Positions 1-12,551 of a stretch of DNA of 64,000 nt are shown here, one piece after another. Source of the stretch: Polyangium sp. 6x1. Its GTDB lineage: Bacteria; Myxococcota_A; Polyangia; Polyangiales; Polyangiaceae. The stretch lies in NCBI RefSeq assembly GCF_029946515.1, contig NZ_JARZHH010000024.1, positions 1-64,000 on the forward strand, written 5' to 3'. Made by a program: the position numbers and the translations under genes. Numbering within the stretch: the first letter of the stretch is position 1; the number at the start of each line of letters is the position of its first letter. The notes beneath the pieces were generated by a model. It had not been told where the DNA came from. It ran no database searches and saw nothing but the letters and a program-made list of their open reading frames with translations.

Positions 1-1406
1 GGCGCGGCAGCGGGCGCAGGCGCGGCAGCGGGCGCAGGCGCGGCAGCGGGCACAGCAACGGGCGCGGCGACCTTTCCCGGACGCGGCGGCGAAGGCCGCG
101 GGGCCGCGAGCGGGCTCCCCGCGCTCGCTCCCGCCGGTTTGGCGAGGCGCGGCGCGAGGGGCGCGGGCGGCTTGATCGGCGGCTTGCTCGCCGGCGTGGC
201 GGGCTTGCCGGTCGAAGGCGGAGGCGGCGGCGCGGGCGCGTTCGGGAGCGGATCGACCCGGCGTCCGATCTCGCGCGAAGGCGGCGGCGCTGCGGCCTTC
301 GGCATGTCGAGCGTCGTGTCCTCGGTGAGCGGCTCCGCGATGGGCTTCGGCGACGGCGCCATGGGCGGCGGCGGGAGCGGCGGCGCCGCGATCGCATCCT
401 CGGGAGCGCGGAACGGCAACGCAGGCGTGGCGCTCGGCAGGCCGAGCTCGCTCCGGTCCGTGGGCATCGGCAACGTGCGCGAGCGCTGCCGCTTCGAGGA
501 CTCGGGCGGCGAGGGATCCACGAACGTGATCGCCGGCGCCTCCGCCTGCTCCGGCAGCACCATCGTGTCGCCGCTCTTCGGGGCGATGAGCACCGCGTCG
601 TGCCGCATCTCCAGCAAGCTCAGGCCCGCCTCGACGTCCTCCTCCAGCGACTCGCCGAGGCGCAGGAACCGATCGATCCGCTCTGCGCGGATGCGCTTGC
701 CCTCCGGATGCGCGGCGACGACGATCTTGCCCAGGTCGGCCTCCGCGCCGCTCTTCAGATCGGCCACGCCGCGGAACGTGAGGACCATCGACTTCTCTGC
801 GGCGTCGATGCAGAGCGTGTCGCAACGGAGCACGATCTCGGTCACGCGCCCGCCCTTCGGATCGACGCGGAAGGCGTGGGGACGGCGCTGCGGCAGGCGC
901 GTCTCGATCCGGCCGGACGTGGGCAGGACGCGGTCCATGCCGATGGAGGCGGCGCTGCGGAGCAGGTCGATCCGCTGGTCGCGCGGCGCGCTCTGGAAGA
1001 ACGAGAAGTCGAAGCCCTCGGGCGGCGGGCCCGCAGTCCGCGCCTCTCCGGCGAGCACCGCCTGCGCCCAGGCATACGCCTCGTCGCCGAGGAGCAGCCG
1101 GCGCGAGGGGGCCTGCGGGAGCATCGGGCCACCGGCGGGCAGGACGGCGCCTTCGACGGTGACGCGCGCCTCGGGATCGGTCGCGCCGAGGACGAGGACG
1201 TCCACGCGGGGCTTGAGTGGCGAGAGATCCTCGGCGCCGCCCTCGGCGAGCGTCGTCACGGGCACCTGCGTCTCGGCGACGGTCGCCTCGCCGCCGGGCA
1301 CGAGGGTGAACGTCGCCTTGACGATCACCGTGAGCGAATAGGCGCCAGGCGCAGCCTGCCAGATCAAGGCCCCGGCGCGAAAGGGGCAGAGCGAAAGGAC
1401 CTCCAC
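1..1406 (-). CDS. DUF2169 family protein with Pro/Ala-rich tail (3' end outside window)
   Basis: Reading the minus strand from a GTG at 1404-1406 gives an open frame of 468 codons with no stop before the window edge, so the gene is C-terminally truncated here. The N-terminal 270 residues or so are folded-looking and match the DUF2169 pattern: a beta-rich opening with LTVIVKATF, a central FDFSFFQSAPRDQR and a closing LTFRGVADL strand. From about residue 310 the protein becomes low-complexity Pro/Ala/Ser, ending in an 18-base direct repeat at 1-54 that encodes Ala/Pro runs. DUF2169 proteins sit in type VI secretion loci next to VgrG and PAAR-like proteins and are thought to act as cargo adaptors. 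The domain plus disordered tail resembles the protein at 56368-58713. Function is inferred from the family; the start has no strong ribosome-binding site. Confidence 0.75.
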   Translation of the reverse strand, partial: MEVLSLCPFRAGALIWQAAPGAYSLTVIVKATFTLVPGGEATVAETQVPVTTLAEGGAEDLSPLKPRVDVLVLGATDPEARVTVEGAVLPAGGPMLPQAPSRRLLLGDEAYAWAQAVLAGEARTAGPPPEGFDFSFFQSAPRDQRIDLLRSAASIGMDRVLPTSGRIETRLPQRRPHAFRVDPKGGRVTEIVLRCDTLCIDAAEKSMVLTFRGVADLKSGAEADLGKIVVAAHPEGKRIRAERIDRFLRLGESLEEDVEAGLSLLEMRHDAVLIAPKSGDTMVLPEQAEAPAITFVDPSPPESSKRQRSRTLPMPTDRSELGLPSATPALPFRAPEDAIAAPPLPPPPMAPSPKPIAEPLTEDTTLDMPKAAAPPPSREIGRRVDPLPNAPAPPPPPSTGKPATPASKPPIKPPAPLAPRLAKPAGASAGSPLAAPRPSPPRPGKVAAPVAVPAAAPAPAAAPAPAAA

Positions 1407-1465
1407 GCGGCGCGCAGTGTACGAAGAGCGAGCGGAGTCTGCGAGAGCTTCTTCGTGGATCCCCG

Positions 1466-2113
1466 TCAACGATCCTTCCGCCGAGCCCGTCGCCGGAGGC
1501 CCGGGGGCCGCCGCCGGGGCGCGCGGCGGAGCGCTTGCCAGATGCGTTCGGGCAGCTCCCGCGCCGCCTCGTCGAGGTCGATCTCGGGGGCGCCGGCGAG
1601 CCAGCGCCGGGCCGTCTCCGCGACCGGGCCGATGACGAGCATCTCGATCAAGGGCTCGGGCAGGGCCACGATGCGGCCGGCCTTCACGTGGGGCCGGAGC
1701 CACGCGGAGATGGCGGCGATGCGGCCCTGCTTGGAGGCGGCGATCGTGGCTGCATGGGCGGGCAGGAAGCTCGCATACGCCGAGGCATGCACGAAGCGCG
1801 CGGACGCCGGCTGCGCGGCGGTGTGTCGCAAGTAGGCCTGCACCAGGGCTGCGACACCGGCCCGGGCGCCGCGTACGCCTTCGAGCGAGGCCACGAGGTC
1901 ATCGAGCAGCGCGCCCATGCAGCGGGCATACAGCGCGGCGGCGAGGCCGTCCGCATTGCCGAAATGATGATACAGGCTGCCGAGGCTCACCCCGCTCGCA
2001 GCCACGACGGCGTGCACGGTGAATGCCTCGTGCCCGCCTTTCGCGAAGACGTCGAGCGCCGCGTCCAGCAAGCGCTTCGTCGTATCCTCGCCGCGCTTCT
2101 GCTTCGGCGCCAT
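1466..2113 (-). CDS. TetR-family transcriptional regulator
   Basis: The 215-aa protein has a TetR helix-turn-helix in residues 10-55: LLDAALDVFAKGGHEAFTV, then ASGVSLGSLYHHF with the typical SLYHHFGNADGL recognition region. The all-helical remainder (to about residue 190) is the ligand-binding/dimer domain, ending in a basic Arg-rich tail. The ATG (2111-2113) overlaps the stop of the upstream dehydrogenase gene as ATGA, so the two are translationally coupled. A 32-bp near-palindrome 20 bases before the dehydrogenase start is the probable operator, so the protein likely represses its own operon. An in-frame open stretch extends further upstream, but the ATGA overlap and the start of homology fix this start. 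The inducer is unknown. Confidence 0.9.
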   Translation of the reverse strand: MAPKQKRGEDTTKRLLDAALDVFAKGGHEAFTVHAVVAASGVSLGSLYHHFGNADGLAAALYARCMGALLDDLVASLEGVRGARAGVAALVQAYLRHTAAQPASARFVHASAYASFLPAHAATIAASKQGRIAAISAWLRPHVKAGRIVALPEPLIEMLVIGPVAETARRWLAGAPEIDLDEAARELPERIWQALRRAPRRRPPGLRRRARRKDR

Positions 2114-2946
2114 CAGCCCGCCTCGAGGACTTCGGAGAGTTTTTCCGCCTGCGACCAGAGCTTTGCAGCGAGCGCCTCGTCTCGCGCGATGGGGAGAAGC
2201 TCCGTCTCCACGTCGAGGTGGTAATACCTGCCCGTCACGCCGTCGAGCGCCGGATCGAGCGCGAGCCTCACGACGGGCCGCGCGCCCTCCTCGGGGGATT
2301 TCCACAGCCGCTTCACCACGCGCAGCAATCGTCCGAGCATCCCTTTCCGATCCCCGAGCCCCGTGCGAATGACGCCGGGGTGCAGCGCGAGGATCGTCGG
2401 CCCGCGCTCCTTCCACCGCGCCGCGAACCGCGGCACGAGGAGCAAATTGCAGAGCTTCGTCGTGGGATAGGTCCCGAGCGGCTGGAAGTCTTCCCCCGTG
2501 GGCGTCTTTTCGAGGTCGGGGCGGCCCTTCACGTAAAGGCCCGCGCTCACCTGCACGACGCGGCTCCGGCTCTCGACGAGCCGCGCTTCGAGCAGATGAT
2601 TGAGCATGAAGGGCGCGAGGTGATTCACCACGAACGCCATCTCGAGCCCGTCCTCGTTCAGGATCCGCTCGCTCGGCCAGAGCCCCGCATTGTGGATCAA
2701 CACGTCGATCCGCGGGCAGGCCGCGAGGATCGCGTCCGCCGTTTCTCGAATGCCGCGTTTCGTGGAGAGATCCCCCGTCACGAGCGTGACCTCCCCGGGA
2801 CCCGCGCCGCGCAGCTCTTCGAGCGCTCGCTCCCCGCGCGCGCGGTCCCTCGCATGCAGCACCACGCGGCACCCGCGCGTGATGAGCTCCCGCGCCACGG
2901 CCCGCCCGATGCCCCGGTTTCCCCCCGTGACGACGACGGTCTTCAT
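2113..2946 (-). CDS. Short-chain dehydrogenase/reductase (retinol-dehydrogenase-like SDR)
   Basis: A 277-aa classical SDR predicted to catalyse NAD(P)(H)-dependent oxidation or reduction of an alcohol/ketone in the cytoplasm. The cofactor motif TGGNRGIG is at residues 7-14. The usual NNAG appears as HNAG near residue 90, followed by NHLAPFML. The catalytic Ser is in VVQVSAGLYV, and the Tyr/Lys pair is YPTTK near residue 160. The length and the LHPGVIRTGLG segment after the catalytic region resemble retinol-dehydrogenase/WWOX-like SDRs. It is the first gene of a two-gene operon with the TetR regulator, which suggests the substrate or a related xenobiotic is the inducer. The natural substrate cannot be read from sequence. 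Confidence 0.88.
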   Translation of the reverse strand: MKTVVVTGGNRGIGRAVARELITRGCRVVLHARDRARGERALEELRGAGPGEVTLVTGDLSTKRGIRETADAILAACPRIDVLIHNAGLWPSERILNEDGLEMAFVVNHLAPFMLNHLLEARLVESRSRVVQVSAGLYVKGRPDLEKTPTGEDFQPLGTYPTTKLCNLLLVPRFAARWKERGPTILALHPGVIRTGLGDRKGMLGRLLRVVKRLWKSPEEGARPVVRLALDPALDGVTGRYYHLDVETELLPIARDEALAAKLWSQAEKLSEVLEAG

Positions 2947-2965
2947 GCGCCAAGCGTACCCCGGG

Positions 2966-2997
2966 ACTGGAACAACGTTCTAGAACATTGTTCCAGT
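2966..2997. promoter_or_regulatory. TetR-type operator, 32-bp near-perfect palindrome
   Basis: Fifteen of 16 base pairs are symmetric around a central TTCTAGAA. The arms are ACTGGAACAA on the left and TTGTTCCAGT on the right; the single mismatch is C2976 against A2987. It lies 20 bases upstream of the dehydrogenase ATG and covers the expected promoter. Size and symmetry suit two TetR dimers or one extended site, so autoregulation of the dehydrogenase-tetR operon is inferred. Confidence 0.75.
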
Positions 2998-3014
2998 TCC
3001 GGGACGCCTGGGCG

Positions 3015-3351
3015 GAGCATTGGTCTCATCGAGGAGCCGCCGCGCCGGGGCGCTGCCCCGGGCCCCGCGAGGGCTATCCGCCCCTCGACCCGGACCAGGG
3101 CCAGCCCTGGACCTTTTTGGGAAGAACTGCGCGATGCGCAGTTCTTCCCACAGGCCGGTGGTACCGCCTTGCCAGCGAAACCGTCAGCGCTGCTGTCTTG
3201 GTTGGCAGGGTCGCCCGCTGGTCTTGACCCGGCTGTTCGATGAACTGCGCATCGCGCAGTTCATCGACCCCGAGTCCAGCGCTTGCGCTGGTCCAGGTCC
3301 AGGAGCGGACAGCTCCTGGTGGGGCCTGGGGCAAAGCCCCAGCGAAGCGCC
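3015..3351 (+). repeat. Eight-hairpin repeat element, copy A (337 bp)
   Basis: This copy aligns over its whole length with the inverted copy at 19740-20076, both 337 bp. It contains eight hairpins, four per arm: 3045-3061 (CCGGGGC stem), 3068-3087, 3095-3110 (CCAGGGC stem), 3119-3149 (14-bp stem, GAT loop), 3237-3267 (14-bp stem, ATC loop), 3276-3291 (CCAGCGC stem), 3299-3319 (CCAGGAGC stem) and 3326-3342 (CTGGGGC stem). The two long stems share GAACTGCGC, so the arms are themselves rough inverted repeats around a less structured centre at 3150-3236. Open frames cross it on both strands but none looks like a gene. It fills the intergenic space between the SDR operon promoter and the membrane gene at 3365. 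No terminal duplication of target DNA is evident. Confidence 0.88.
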
Positions 3352-3364
3352 AGGGTGAGCCCGT

Positions 3365-4012
3365 TCAAAGCAAGAGCCCGAGCACCCCCGCGAGGATCAA
3401 GGCTCCCGCCCAGACGCGATCGAGGTCGAACCACGCGCGCCGGAGCATCGCGAGCCCGACCTTGTAGTAGACGACGAGCGCCACGATCGCCGAGACCGCC
3501 AGCATCGCCAGCGTGTGCAGCGCGATCGCGGCCAGGTATCCGCCGGGGCTCGACAGCGAGATCCCCGCGGCGTCGTGGCAAGACGGCCCGTGGCAAGGCG
3601 CGGGGTTGTCCTCGCCGAGCACGAAGACCGGCAGGAGCATGAGCCCCGCGCCGTGCGCCGTGGCCATCAGGAACGACCACACCACGAGGTCACGCGCATT
3701 GACGCGCATGCCCACCCAGCGCGGGTGCCGCGGGCGCACGAGCTTGAAGATGCCGAACGTCACGAGCACGCCGCCGGTGATCCACGGCAGGATGCCCGTC
3801 GGAATGCTCGCCTTGCCCGCCGCGAGCAGCCCCACCGCGAGCCCGACGCTCGCGGCGTGACCGATCGCGATGGGCAAGAGCGCGCGCAGCACCGCTTTGC
3901 CGCTCTTCTCTTGCAGACCGAGCGCCACCGCGAAGAGCCAGCCCATGCCGGGGCTCAAGCCGTGGTAGGCGCCGAGGGCCGCGAGCGTGATCCAGGGCCA
4001 GATGCTCGTCAC
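3365..4012 (-). CDS. Polytopic inner-membrane protein coupled to a selenium-binding protein
   Basis: A 215-aa protein with about six hydrophobic helices, at roughly 5-30, 40-65, 72-92, 108-132, 153-180 and 195-215. The opening has GAYHGLSPGMGW, with a His-Gly near the first helix as in UreH/NiCoT-like metal or heteroatom transporters, and a loop CHGPSCHD (residues 139-146) that could bind a metal. That assignment is weak, and no family is claimed with certainty. The GTG start (4010-4012) overlaps the TGA of the upstream gene as GTGA, so translation is coupled and the two products probably work together. Because methanethiol oxidases of the SBP56 family are copper-dependent, metal supply or sulfur-product export are reasonable guesses. 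Confidence 0.7.
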   Translation of the reverse strand: MTSIWPWITLAALGAYHGLSPGMGWLFAVALGLQEKSGKAVLRALLPIAIGHAASVGLAVGLLAAGKASIPTGILPWITGGVLVTFGIFKLVRPRHPRWVGMRVNARDLVVWSFLMATAHGAGLMLLPVFVLGEDNPAPCHGPSCHDAAGISLSSPGGYLAAIALHTLAMLAVSAIVALVVYYKVGLAMLRRAWFDLDRVWAGALILAGVLGLLL

Positions 4013-5412
4013 GGGTAACAGAATGAATCCGAGGAAGCGTCGCCGCCTTCGAGCCGGACCTGGTGGGCGCGGCGCGGCCCGAAGTCCACGAAGAAGTCAG
4101 GATCCAGCGAGATCCCGCCGCCTTCCTTGACGTCGACCTTGACCATCCAGCCCTTGAGCCCGTCCGGATAGAACTGCTCGTCCCAGGTCGTGTAGAGGCC
4201 GCTCGTGAAATAGATGCGCTTGCCGTCGCGGCTCACCTCGACCATCTGCGGCGCGCCCGTGAGCGGACCGCCCGAACGCGGGTGCGGCGTGCGCCGCGCG
4301 ATGCCGCCGATGTGCACCGAACCCACGTGCTTCGGCTCGTGCGGGTTCGACACGTCGTATTGCCTGAGCTCGCCCGTGCCCCAGCAGGACACATAAAGAT
4401 ACTTGTCGTCGAGCGAGAGGTTGATGTCCGTCACGAGCGGCGGCACCGCGCCGAAGCCCTTGAGCAGCGGCGGCAAGAGGTCCGCCGAGGCGGGCTCGGC
4501 CGGGATCGTGATCACCTTCTTGATCGCCCAGCGCTCCCCGTCGCGGTACCAGAGCCAGACCGAGGCCGAGAGGTCCGCGACGCTGATGACGACGCCCATG
4601 AAGCCCCAGGCCTTCGTGGGATCGTGCGCGGGGCGCAGCTCCAGGGCCATCTGGTTTTCGTCGCCAATGTCGAGCGCCTGGACGTGCTTGCGGCGCCGGA
4701 GATCCCAGACGTGCAGCCGGTGGCCGTACTTCTTGCCGAGGAGCAGCTCGGGCACCACGCCGTCCTCGATCATCTTCGGCGTGCCCCACTCGCTCGAAAT
4801 CAACGTGTCGTGGCCGAGGTGCCACCAGAAATCGTAGTGCAGGTGCTGCGGGCCGCGGTCGATCTCCCAGCGGCCGAGCACGTCGAAGCTCTCGCAGTCG
4901 AGGAGGAAGATGCCGCCGGGGCCCTCGCCCTCGGGGTTGCCGAGCGCCGAGACGTAAATCCCGTCGGGCCCGCAGTGCAGCGTGTGCGGGCGCGAGTAGC
5001 CGGTGCGCGAGGCGATCTCCTCGGCCTCGATCGTGCGCACGAGCTTCGGCTTGCGCGGATCGAGCTTCGTGTCGAAGACGTAGATGCGCGACGAACGCAG
5101 GGCCGGCAGCATCAGGTAGCGGCGCTCGACGTGGGGGTGCGGCGCGTACGGGCAGAGCGCGGCGCTGCACGCGTTCCAGCCGGAATGGTGCAGCTCGTCG
5201 CCGAAGTTCGGCACCTCGGCGAGCGCGATGATCTGGCCGTACGTCGGCGACCGGGGATCGAGGTCGACCGTGGCGAGGCCGTCACGGAGCGGGTTCGGTC
5301 GTCCGAGCACGGCGTTCGCGTCCGGGGCGGCGACGTAAGCGAGGCGCTCGCGCGGCGCGTCCATGGCCATACGCGGCGACGGATAAAACGTGGGATCGGG
5401 TCGGAAGGGCAT
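4009..5412 (-). CDS. mtoX: Selenium-binding protein SBP56 family / methanethiol oxidase
   Basis: A 467-aa protein of the SBP56 family, whose bacterial members oxidise methanethiol to formaldehyde, hydrogen sulfide and hydrogen peroxide. Features seen are a seven-bladed propeller-like series, the N-terminal VAAPDANAVLGRPN, the HHSGWNACSAA segment, HVERRYLMLPALRSSRIY, SRPHTLHCGPDGIYVSALGNPEGEGPGG, LHYDFWWH, SSEWGTP and a C-terminal DFFVDFGPRRAHQVR. The Cys in WNACS and several conserved His residues are the likely copper ligands. The start at 5412 (MPFRPDP) is chosen over an in-frame ATG 36 bases upstream because GGAG stands just ahead of it. It overlaps the downstream membrane gene. No signal peptide is visible with this start, unlike some characterised periplasmic MtoX. 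Confidence 0.85.
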   Translation of the reverse strand: MPFRPDPTFYPSPRMAMDAPRERLAYVAAPDANAVLGRPNPLRDGLATVDLDPRSPTYGQIIALAEVPNFGDELHHSGWNACSAALCPYAPHPHVERRYLMLPALRSSRIYVFDTKLDPRKPKLVRTIEAEEIASRTGYSRPHTLHCGPDGIYVSALGNPEGEGPGGIFLLDCESFDVLGRWEIDRGPQHLHYDFWWHLGHDTLISSEWGTPKMIEDGVVPELLLGKKYGHRLHVWDLRRRKHVQALDIGDENQMALELRPAHDPTKAWGFMGVVISVADLSASVWLWYRDGERWAIKKVITIPAEPASADLLPPLLKGFGAVPPLVTDINLSLDDKYLYVSCWGTGELRQYDVSNPHEPKHVGSVHIGGIARRTPHPRSGGPLTGAPQMVEVSRDGKRIYFTSGLYTTWDEQFYPDGLKGWMVKVDVKEGGGISLDPDFFVDFGPRRAHQVRLEGGDASSDSFCYP

Positions 5413-5545
5413 GGCTTCTCCGGGGAGACGGCCGGAGGATAAGGCCATGTCGCGCTTGCTTGAAAGACAAATGATGCGCGAAATTCTGCTTACGATAGCG
5501 CTGTTTGCCGCGACGGGCTGCGGTCCGAGCGTCCACGTCGATTCA

Positions 5546-6661
5546 TCACCGCTCCGCCGCGCGAATCACCATGGCGCCGTCCGCCGCGCGCGCCGCCACC
5601 AGGGTCATCCCCTCCCCCGCCACCGGCGCGTGAAGCTCATTGCCTTCCATGCCCGTCACCACCGTCGCGCCCGCGCCGAGATCGGCCGGCTGTCGATAGA
5701 GCGCGGCGGGCATGCCGCTGCGCCATTGCACCCATTCGATCCACGCCCCCCGCGCCGTCGGCCGCACGTAAGGGCTCGCCGTCTCGATGTCCACGACCGC
5801 CACGTCCGCCTCCCCAGCGTCGCTCACGCCCCCCACGAGGAGCGTGTACGCGCTGAACTTCGGCTCCGGGTGCAGCGGCCCCCATTCGAGGTAGACCACG
5901 CGCCCCTCCGCGCCGAGGAGCGGAAAGGCCTGTTTTCCCGGCCGCGCGCGGCGCGTCGTTCGCCCCGTCGCGCGCTCCATCACCACCACGTCCGCCGCGT
6001 CGGTCGCGTCCTCGTCGAACCGACCATCCACGTCCTCCGCGAAATCGGCGAACGCCACGTGCGCGGCCGATACATCGGGGAACCGCTGCTGTCCGGGCCC
6101 ACTCGCCACGACCACGGCGGAGGGTTGTCCCGGCTCGTAAAGGAAGACATCCGTATCCCCCGCTTCGTCCGCCGAGAGCCACCCCGTGAACGCCACCGCG
6201 TCGCCCGCCGCGCGTGGCTCGGCCGCGTGATCAAAAGCGCCCGTCACCGTCCTCGTCGCGCCCTCCGCGCGCACCCGCACCACGCGCCGCCCCGCCTCCA
6301 CGGCTTCCCACGCCACGACGCCTCCGAATGCGGTGGGCCTGCGCGGCGCCTCCGCCGCCGCCGCGACGGTCTCCTCCTTGCCGCCGCGCGCGAGGTCCCG
6401 CGCCCGCAGCGATCCGTCCGGATGCACGTACACGAGCAGGCAACCGGTCACCGCGTGCGGCGCATATCCCAGCGAATACCCGCTCTGCCCCGCGCCGTCC
6501 GTCGCCGCGACCTCGAGCCCCTCGGCCGCGGTCGCGGCGCAGCCGAGAGGCTCGGTTCCATCGGACGAACTCGAAGCTTCCCCCGCACAACCCGCGAGGA
6601 GAACCGCACCCAAGAGGCCGAGCCCTGTCCGCATTGCATCCCTGGCCATCACGCCCACCAT
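5546..6661 (-). CDS. Lipoprotein with beta-propeller-like repeats, unknown function
   Basis: A 371-aa exported lipoprotein. It has a short positively charged start, a hydrophobic stretch and a lipobox LLAGC at residues 20-25, followed by a Ser-rich linker. The rest is beta-rich, with repeated patterns such as GGVVAWEAV, GDAVAFTGW, AAHVAFADF, EGRVVYLEW and RGAWIEWVQW spaced about 45-50 residues apart, as in TolB/PD40-type propellers. The ATG directly follows the TAG of the kinase-activator gene; an ATG four codons later (MARDAMR) is equally possible. Sharing a transcript with the large regulator suggests a sensory or envelope role, but nothing in the sequence identifies a ligand. Confidence 0.75.
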   Translation of the reverse strand: MVGVMARDAMRTGLGLLGAVLLAGCAGEASSSSDGTEPLGCAATAAEGLEVAATDGAGQSGYSLGYAPHAVTGCLLVYVHPDGSLRARDLARGGKEETVAAAAEAPRRPTAFGGVVAWEAVEAGRRVVRVRAEGATRTVTGAFDHAAEPRAAGDAVAFTGWLSADEAGDTDVFLYEPGQPSAVVVASGPGQQRFPDVSAAHVAFADFAEDVDGRFDEDATDAADVVVMERATGRTTRRARPGKQAFPLLGAEGRVVYLEWGPLHPEPKFSAYTLLVGGVSDAGEADVAVVDIETASPYVRPTARGAWIEWVQWRSGMPAALYRQPADLGAGATVVTGMEGNELHAPVAGEGMTLVAARAADGAMVIRAAER

Positions 6662-11053
<4,392 letters not shown>

Positions 11054-11072
11054 GGCGTCCGAGTCTATCCGC

Positions 11073-12470
11073 TCATTCGCCCACCGTGGCGCGCGTCTCG
11101 GCCGAGGTCACGGACGCGAGGAACGGCTCGCCCCAGGAGGGCTCGGCGAGCAGGCCGAGGGCGCGGCGCAGGCGCGGCTCGGCGAAGCGGCCGAGGCCGA
11201 GGAAATGGGCCTTCGCCGCGGCCTCGGTCGCCGGATCCGAGAGGCCCTTCGCCGCGGCGACGTCGCCCTCTTCGAGGTCGGGCGTGATCACCTCGACGCG
11301 GATCATCATGACGCGAATCACGCTGTCCGGCGCGGGGTCGACGGAGAGGGGCAAGGTCGCGTCGGTCCACGCCTGGGGCGCGAGGTAAAACACCCGCAGG
11401 CCCGGGGTGCGAAACCATTGCCGTTTCCAGGTGGCCACCATGGCGAGGGATTCGTCGTGGTAGAGCCCCGCGCCGTCGAGCGCGCCCGTCACGGCGTCGC
11501 CGAGGGCCTCGGCGAAGGCGTCGAGCGGCTCGGCCGCGGCGAGCGCGGGGGCTTCGAGGTCCACGGTTTGGCCGGGCAAGACGCCCGCGGGGACGACGGA
11601 GAACGCGCCGCCCGCGGGCCCGACGTTCACGACGAAGAGCGCTCCGAGCGCGTCGGGCAAGGTGTTCTCGACGCGGACCGTGCTCGCGGCCGCGGTCACG
11701 CGCGCAGGCGGCGTGAGGTTGCCGAGGCCGCGATAAAAGAGGAAACGCTCGGCCTCGGGTGCCCCGCTCGCCGTCGGCGCGGCCGTCACGCGCACCGCGT
11801 TCGCGTCGACGGCGCGCGCGTGGCTCCACGTGAATGCGTCGAGCGAGGCCTCGGGCATCGCCACGTCCTCGCCCCGCGGCAGGATCTCCACGTCGCCCCA
11901 GTCGAGCAGCCCCTGCCCGACGGCGCCGTGTTTCTCCTGGCAGGTGGGACCCTTCCAGGGAAACGCCGGATCGAGCACCGGATCGGCGTCCACGAGGAGA
12001 CCCGGCACCGCGTTCGCCTGCGCCACCCACGGATAGAAGCTCGCCACCGCGGGGTACCATTGCGTGAGCACGCCGCTCGGGAACGCCACCTGCACGCGCG
12101 CCTTCATCGGTTTGTCCGAGTAAAAGTACGTGACCGGCGTCTCCATTTTCAGGTGAACCGAGGTCGAGCCCGGCAGGGTGCCGGCGCGGACGCGGTCGTA
12201 GACGAAGCTCGGGAGGTCCTCCTCCTCGTGGTGCAATCCGCGCTGCAGCGAGCCGTCCGAGCCCACGACCACAGTATCGGTGCCCCACTCGTGCACGACG
12301 AACCCCTTGCCCGCATACGCCGCGGGATCGGCCGAAGGATCGGGCGGGCCTTGCAGGCTCCCCTCCCCGGGCAGAGCGCCTCCGCCGGAGACGACCTCCC
12401 CCGCGCAGGCGGAGACGAGGGCGAAGAGGGGGAGCAAAGCAATGCGGGAAACGAACGACGAAGCGGTCAT
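11073..12470 (-). CDS. HEWGT-motif lipoprotein, unknown function
   Basis: A 465-aa exported lipoprotein: MTASSFVSRIALLPLFALVSAC is a signal with Cys22 as the lipidation site. After a Gly-rich linker comes FVVHEWGTDTVV (about residues 58-69), a motif recurring in uncharacterised secreted proteins of myxobacteria and planctomycetes, then SVHLKMETPVTYFYSDKPM. The core looks beta-rich with alternating conserved Trp/Tyr. GGAGG lies seven bases before the ATG. It precedes the kinase-activator gene in the same direction by 19 bases, so they may be co-transcribed. No catalytic signature is recognised. Confidence 0.72.
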   Translation of the reverse strand: MTASSFVSRIALLPLFALVSACAGEVVSGGGALPGEGSLQGPPDPSADPAAYAGKGFVVHEWGTDTVVVGSDGSLQRGLHHEEEDLPSFVYDRVRAGTLPGSTSVHLKMETPVTYFYSDKPMKARVQVAFPSGVLTQWYPAVASFYPWVAQANAVPGLLVDADPVLDPAFPWKGPTCQEKHGAVGQGLLDWGDVEILPRGEDVAMPEASLDAFTWSHARAVDANAVRVTAAPTASGAPEAERFLFYRGLGNLTPPARVTAAASTVRVENTLPDALGALFVVNVGPAGGAFSVVPAGVLPGQTVDLEAPALAAAEPLDAFAEALGDAVTGALDGAGLYHDESLAMVATWKRQWFRTPGLRVFYLAPQAWTDATLPLSVDPAPDSVIRVMMIRVEVITPDLEEGDVAAAKGLSDPATEAAAKAHFLGLGRFAEPRLRRALGLLAEPSWGEPFLASVTSAETRATVGE

Positions 12471-12551
12471 GGCAAGCCTCCGCCCCCTGCCCGAGCAGGG
12501 GACGTGCCACCCGGAAAACCTTGCATTTTCGCGCCATCACCCGCCGGGAGA

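Noticed and set aside
3074-3334. Short open frames conserved in both repeat copies (EELRDAQF/DELRDAQF peptides)
   Set aside because: Open on both strands in both copies, without start sites; the similarity is explained by the shared GAACTGCGC hairpins.
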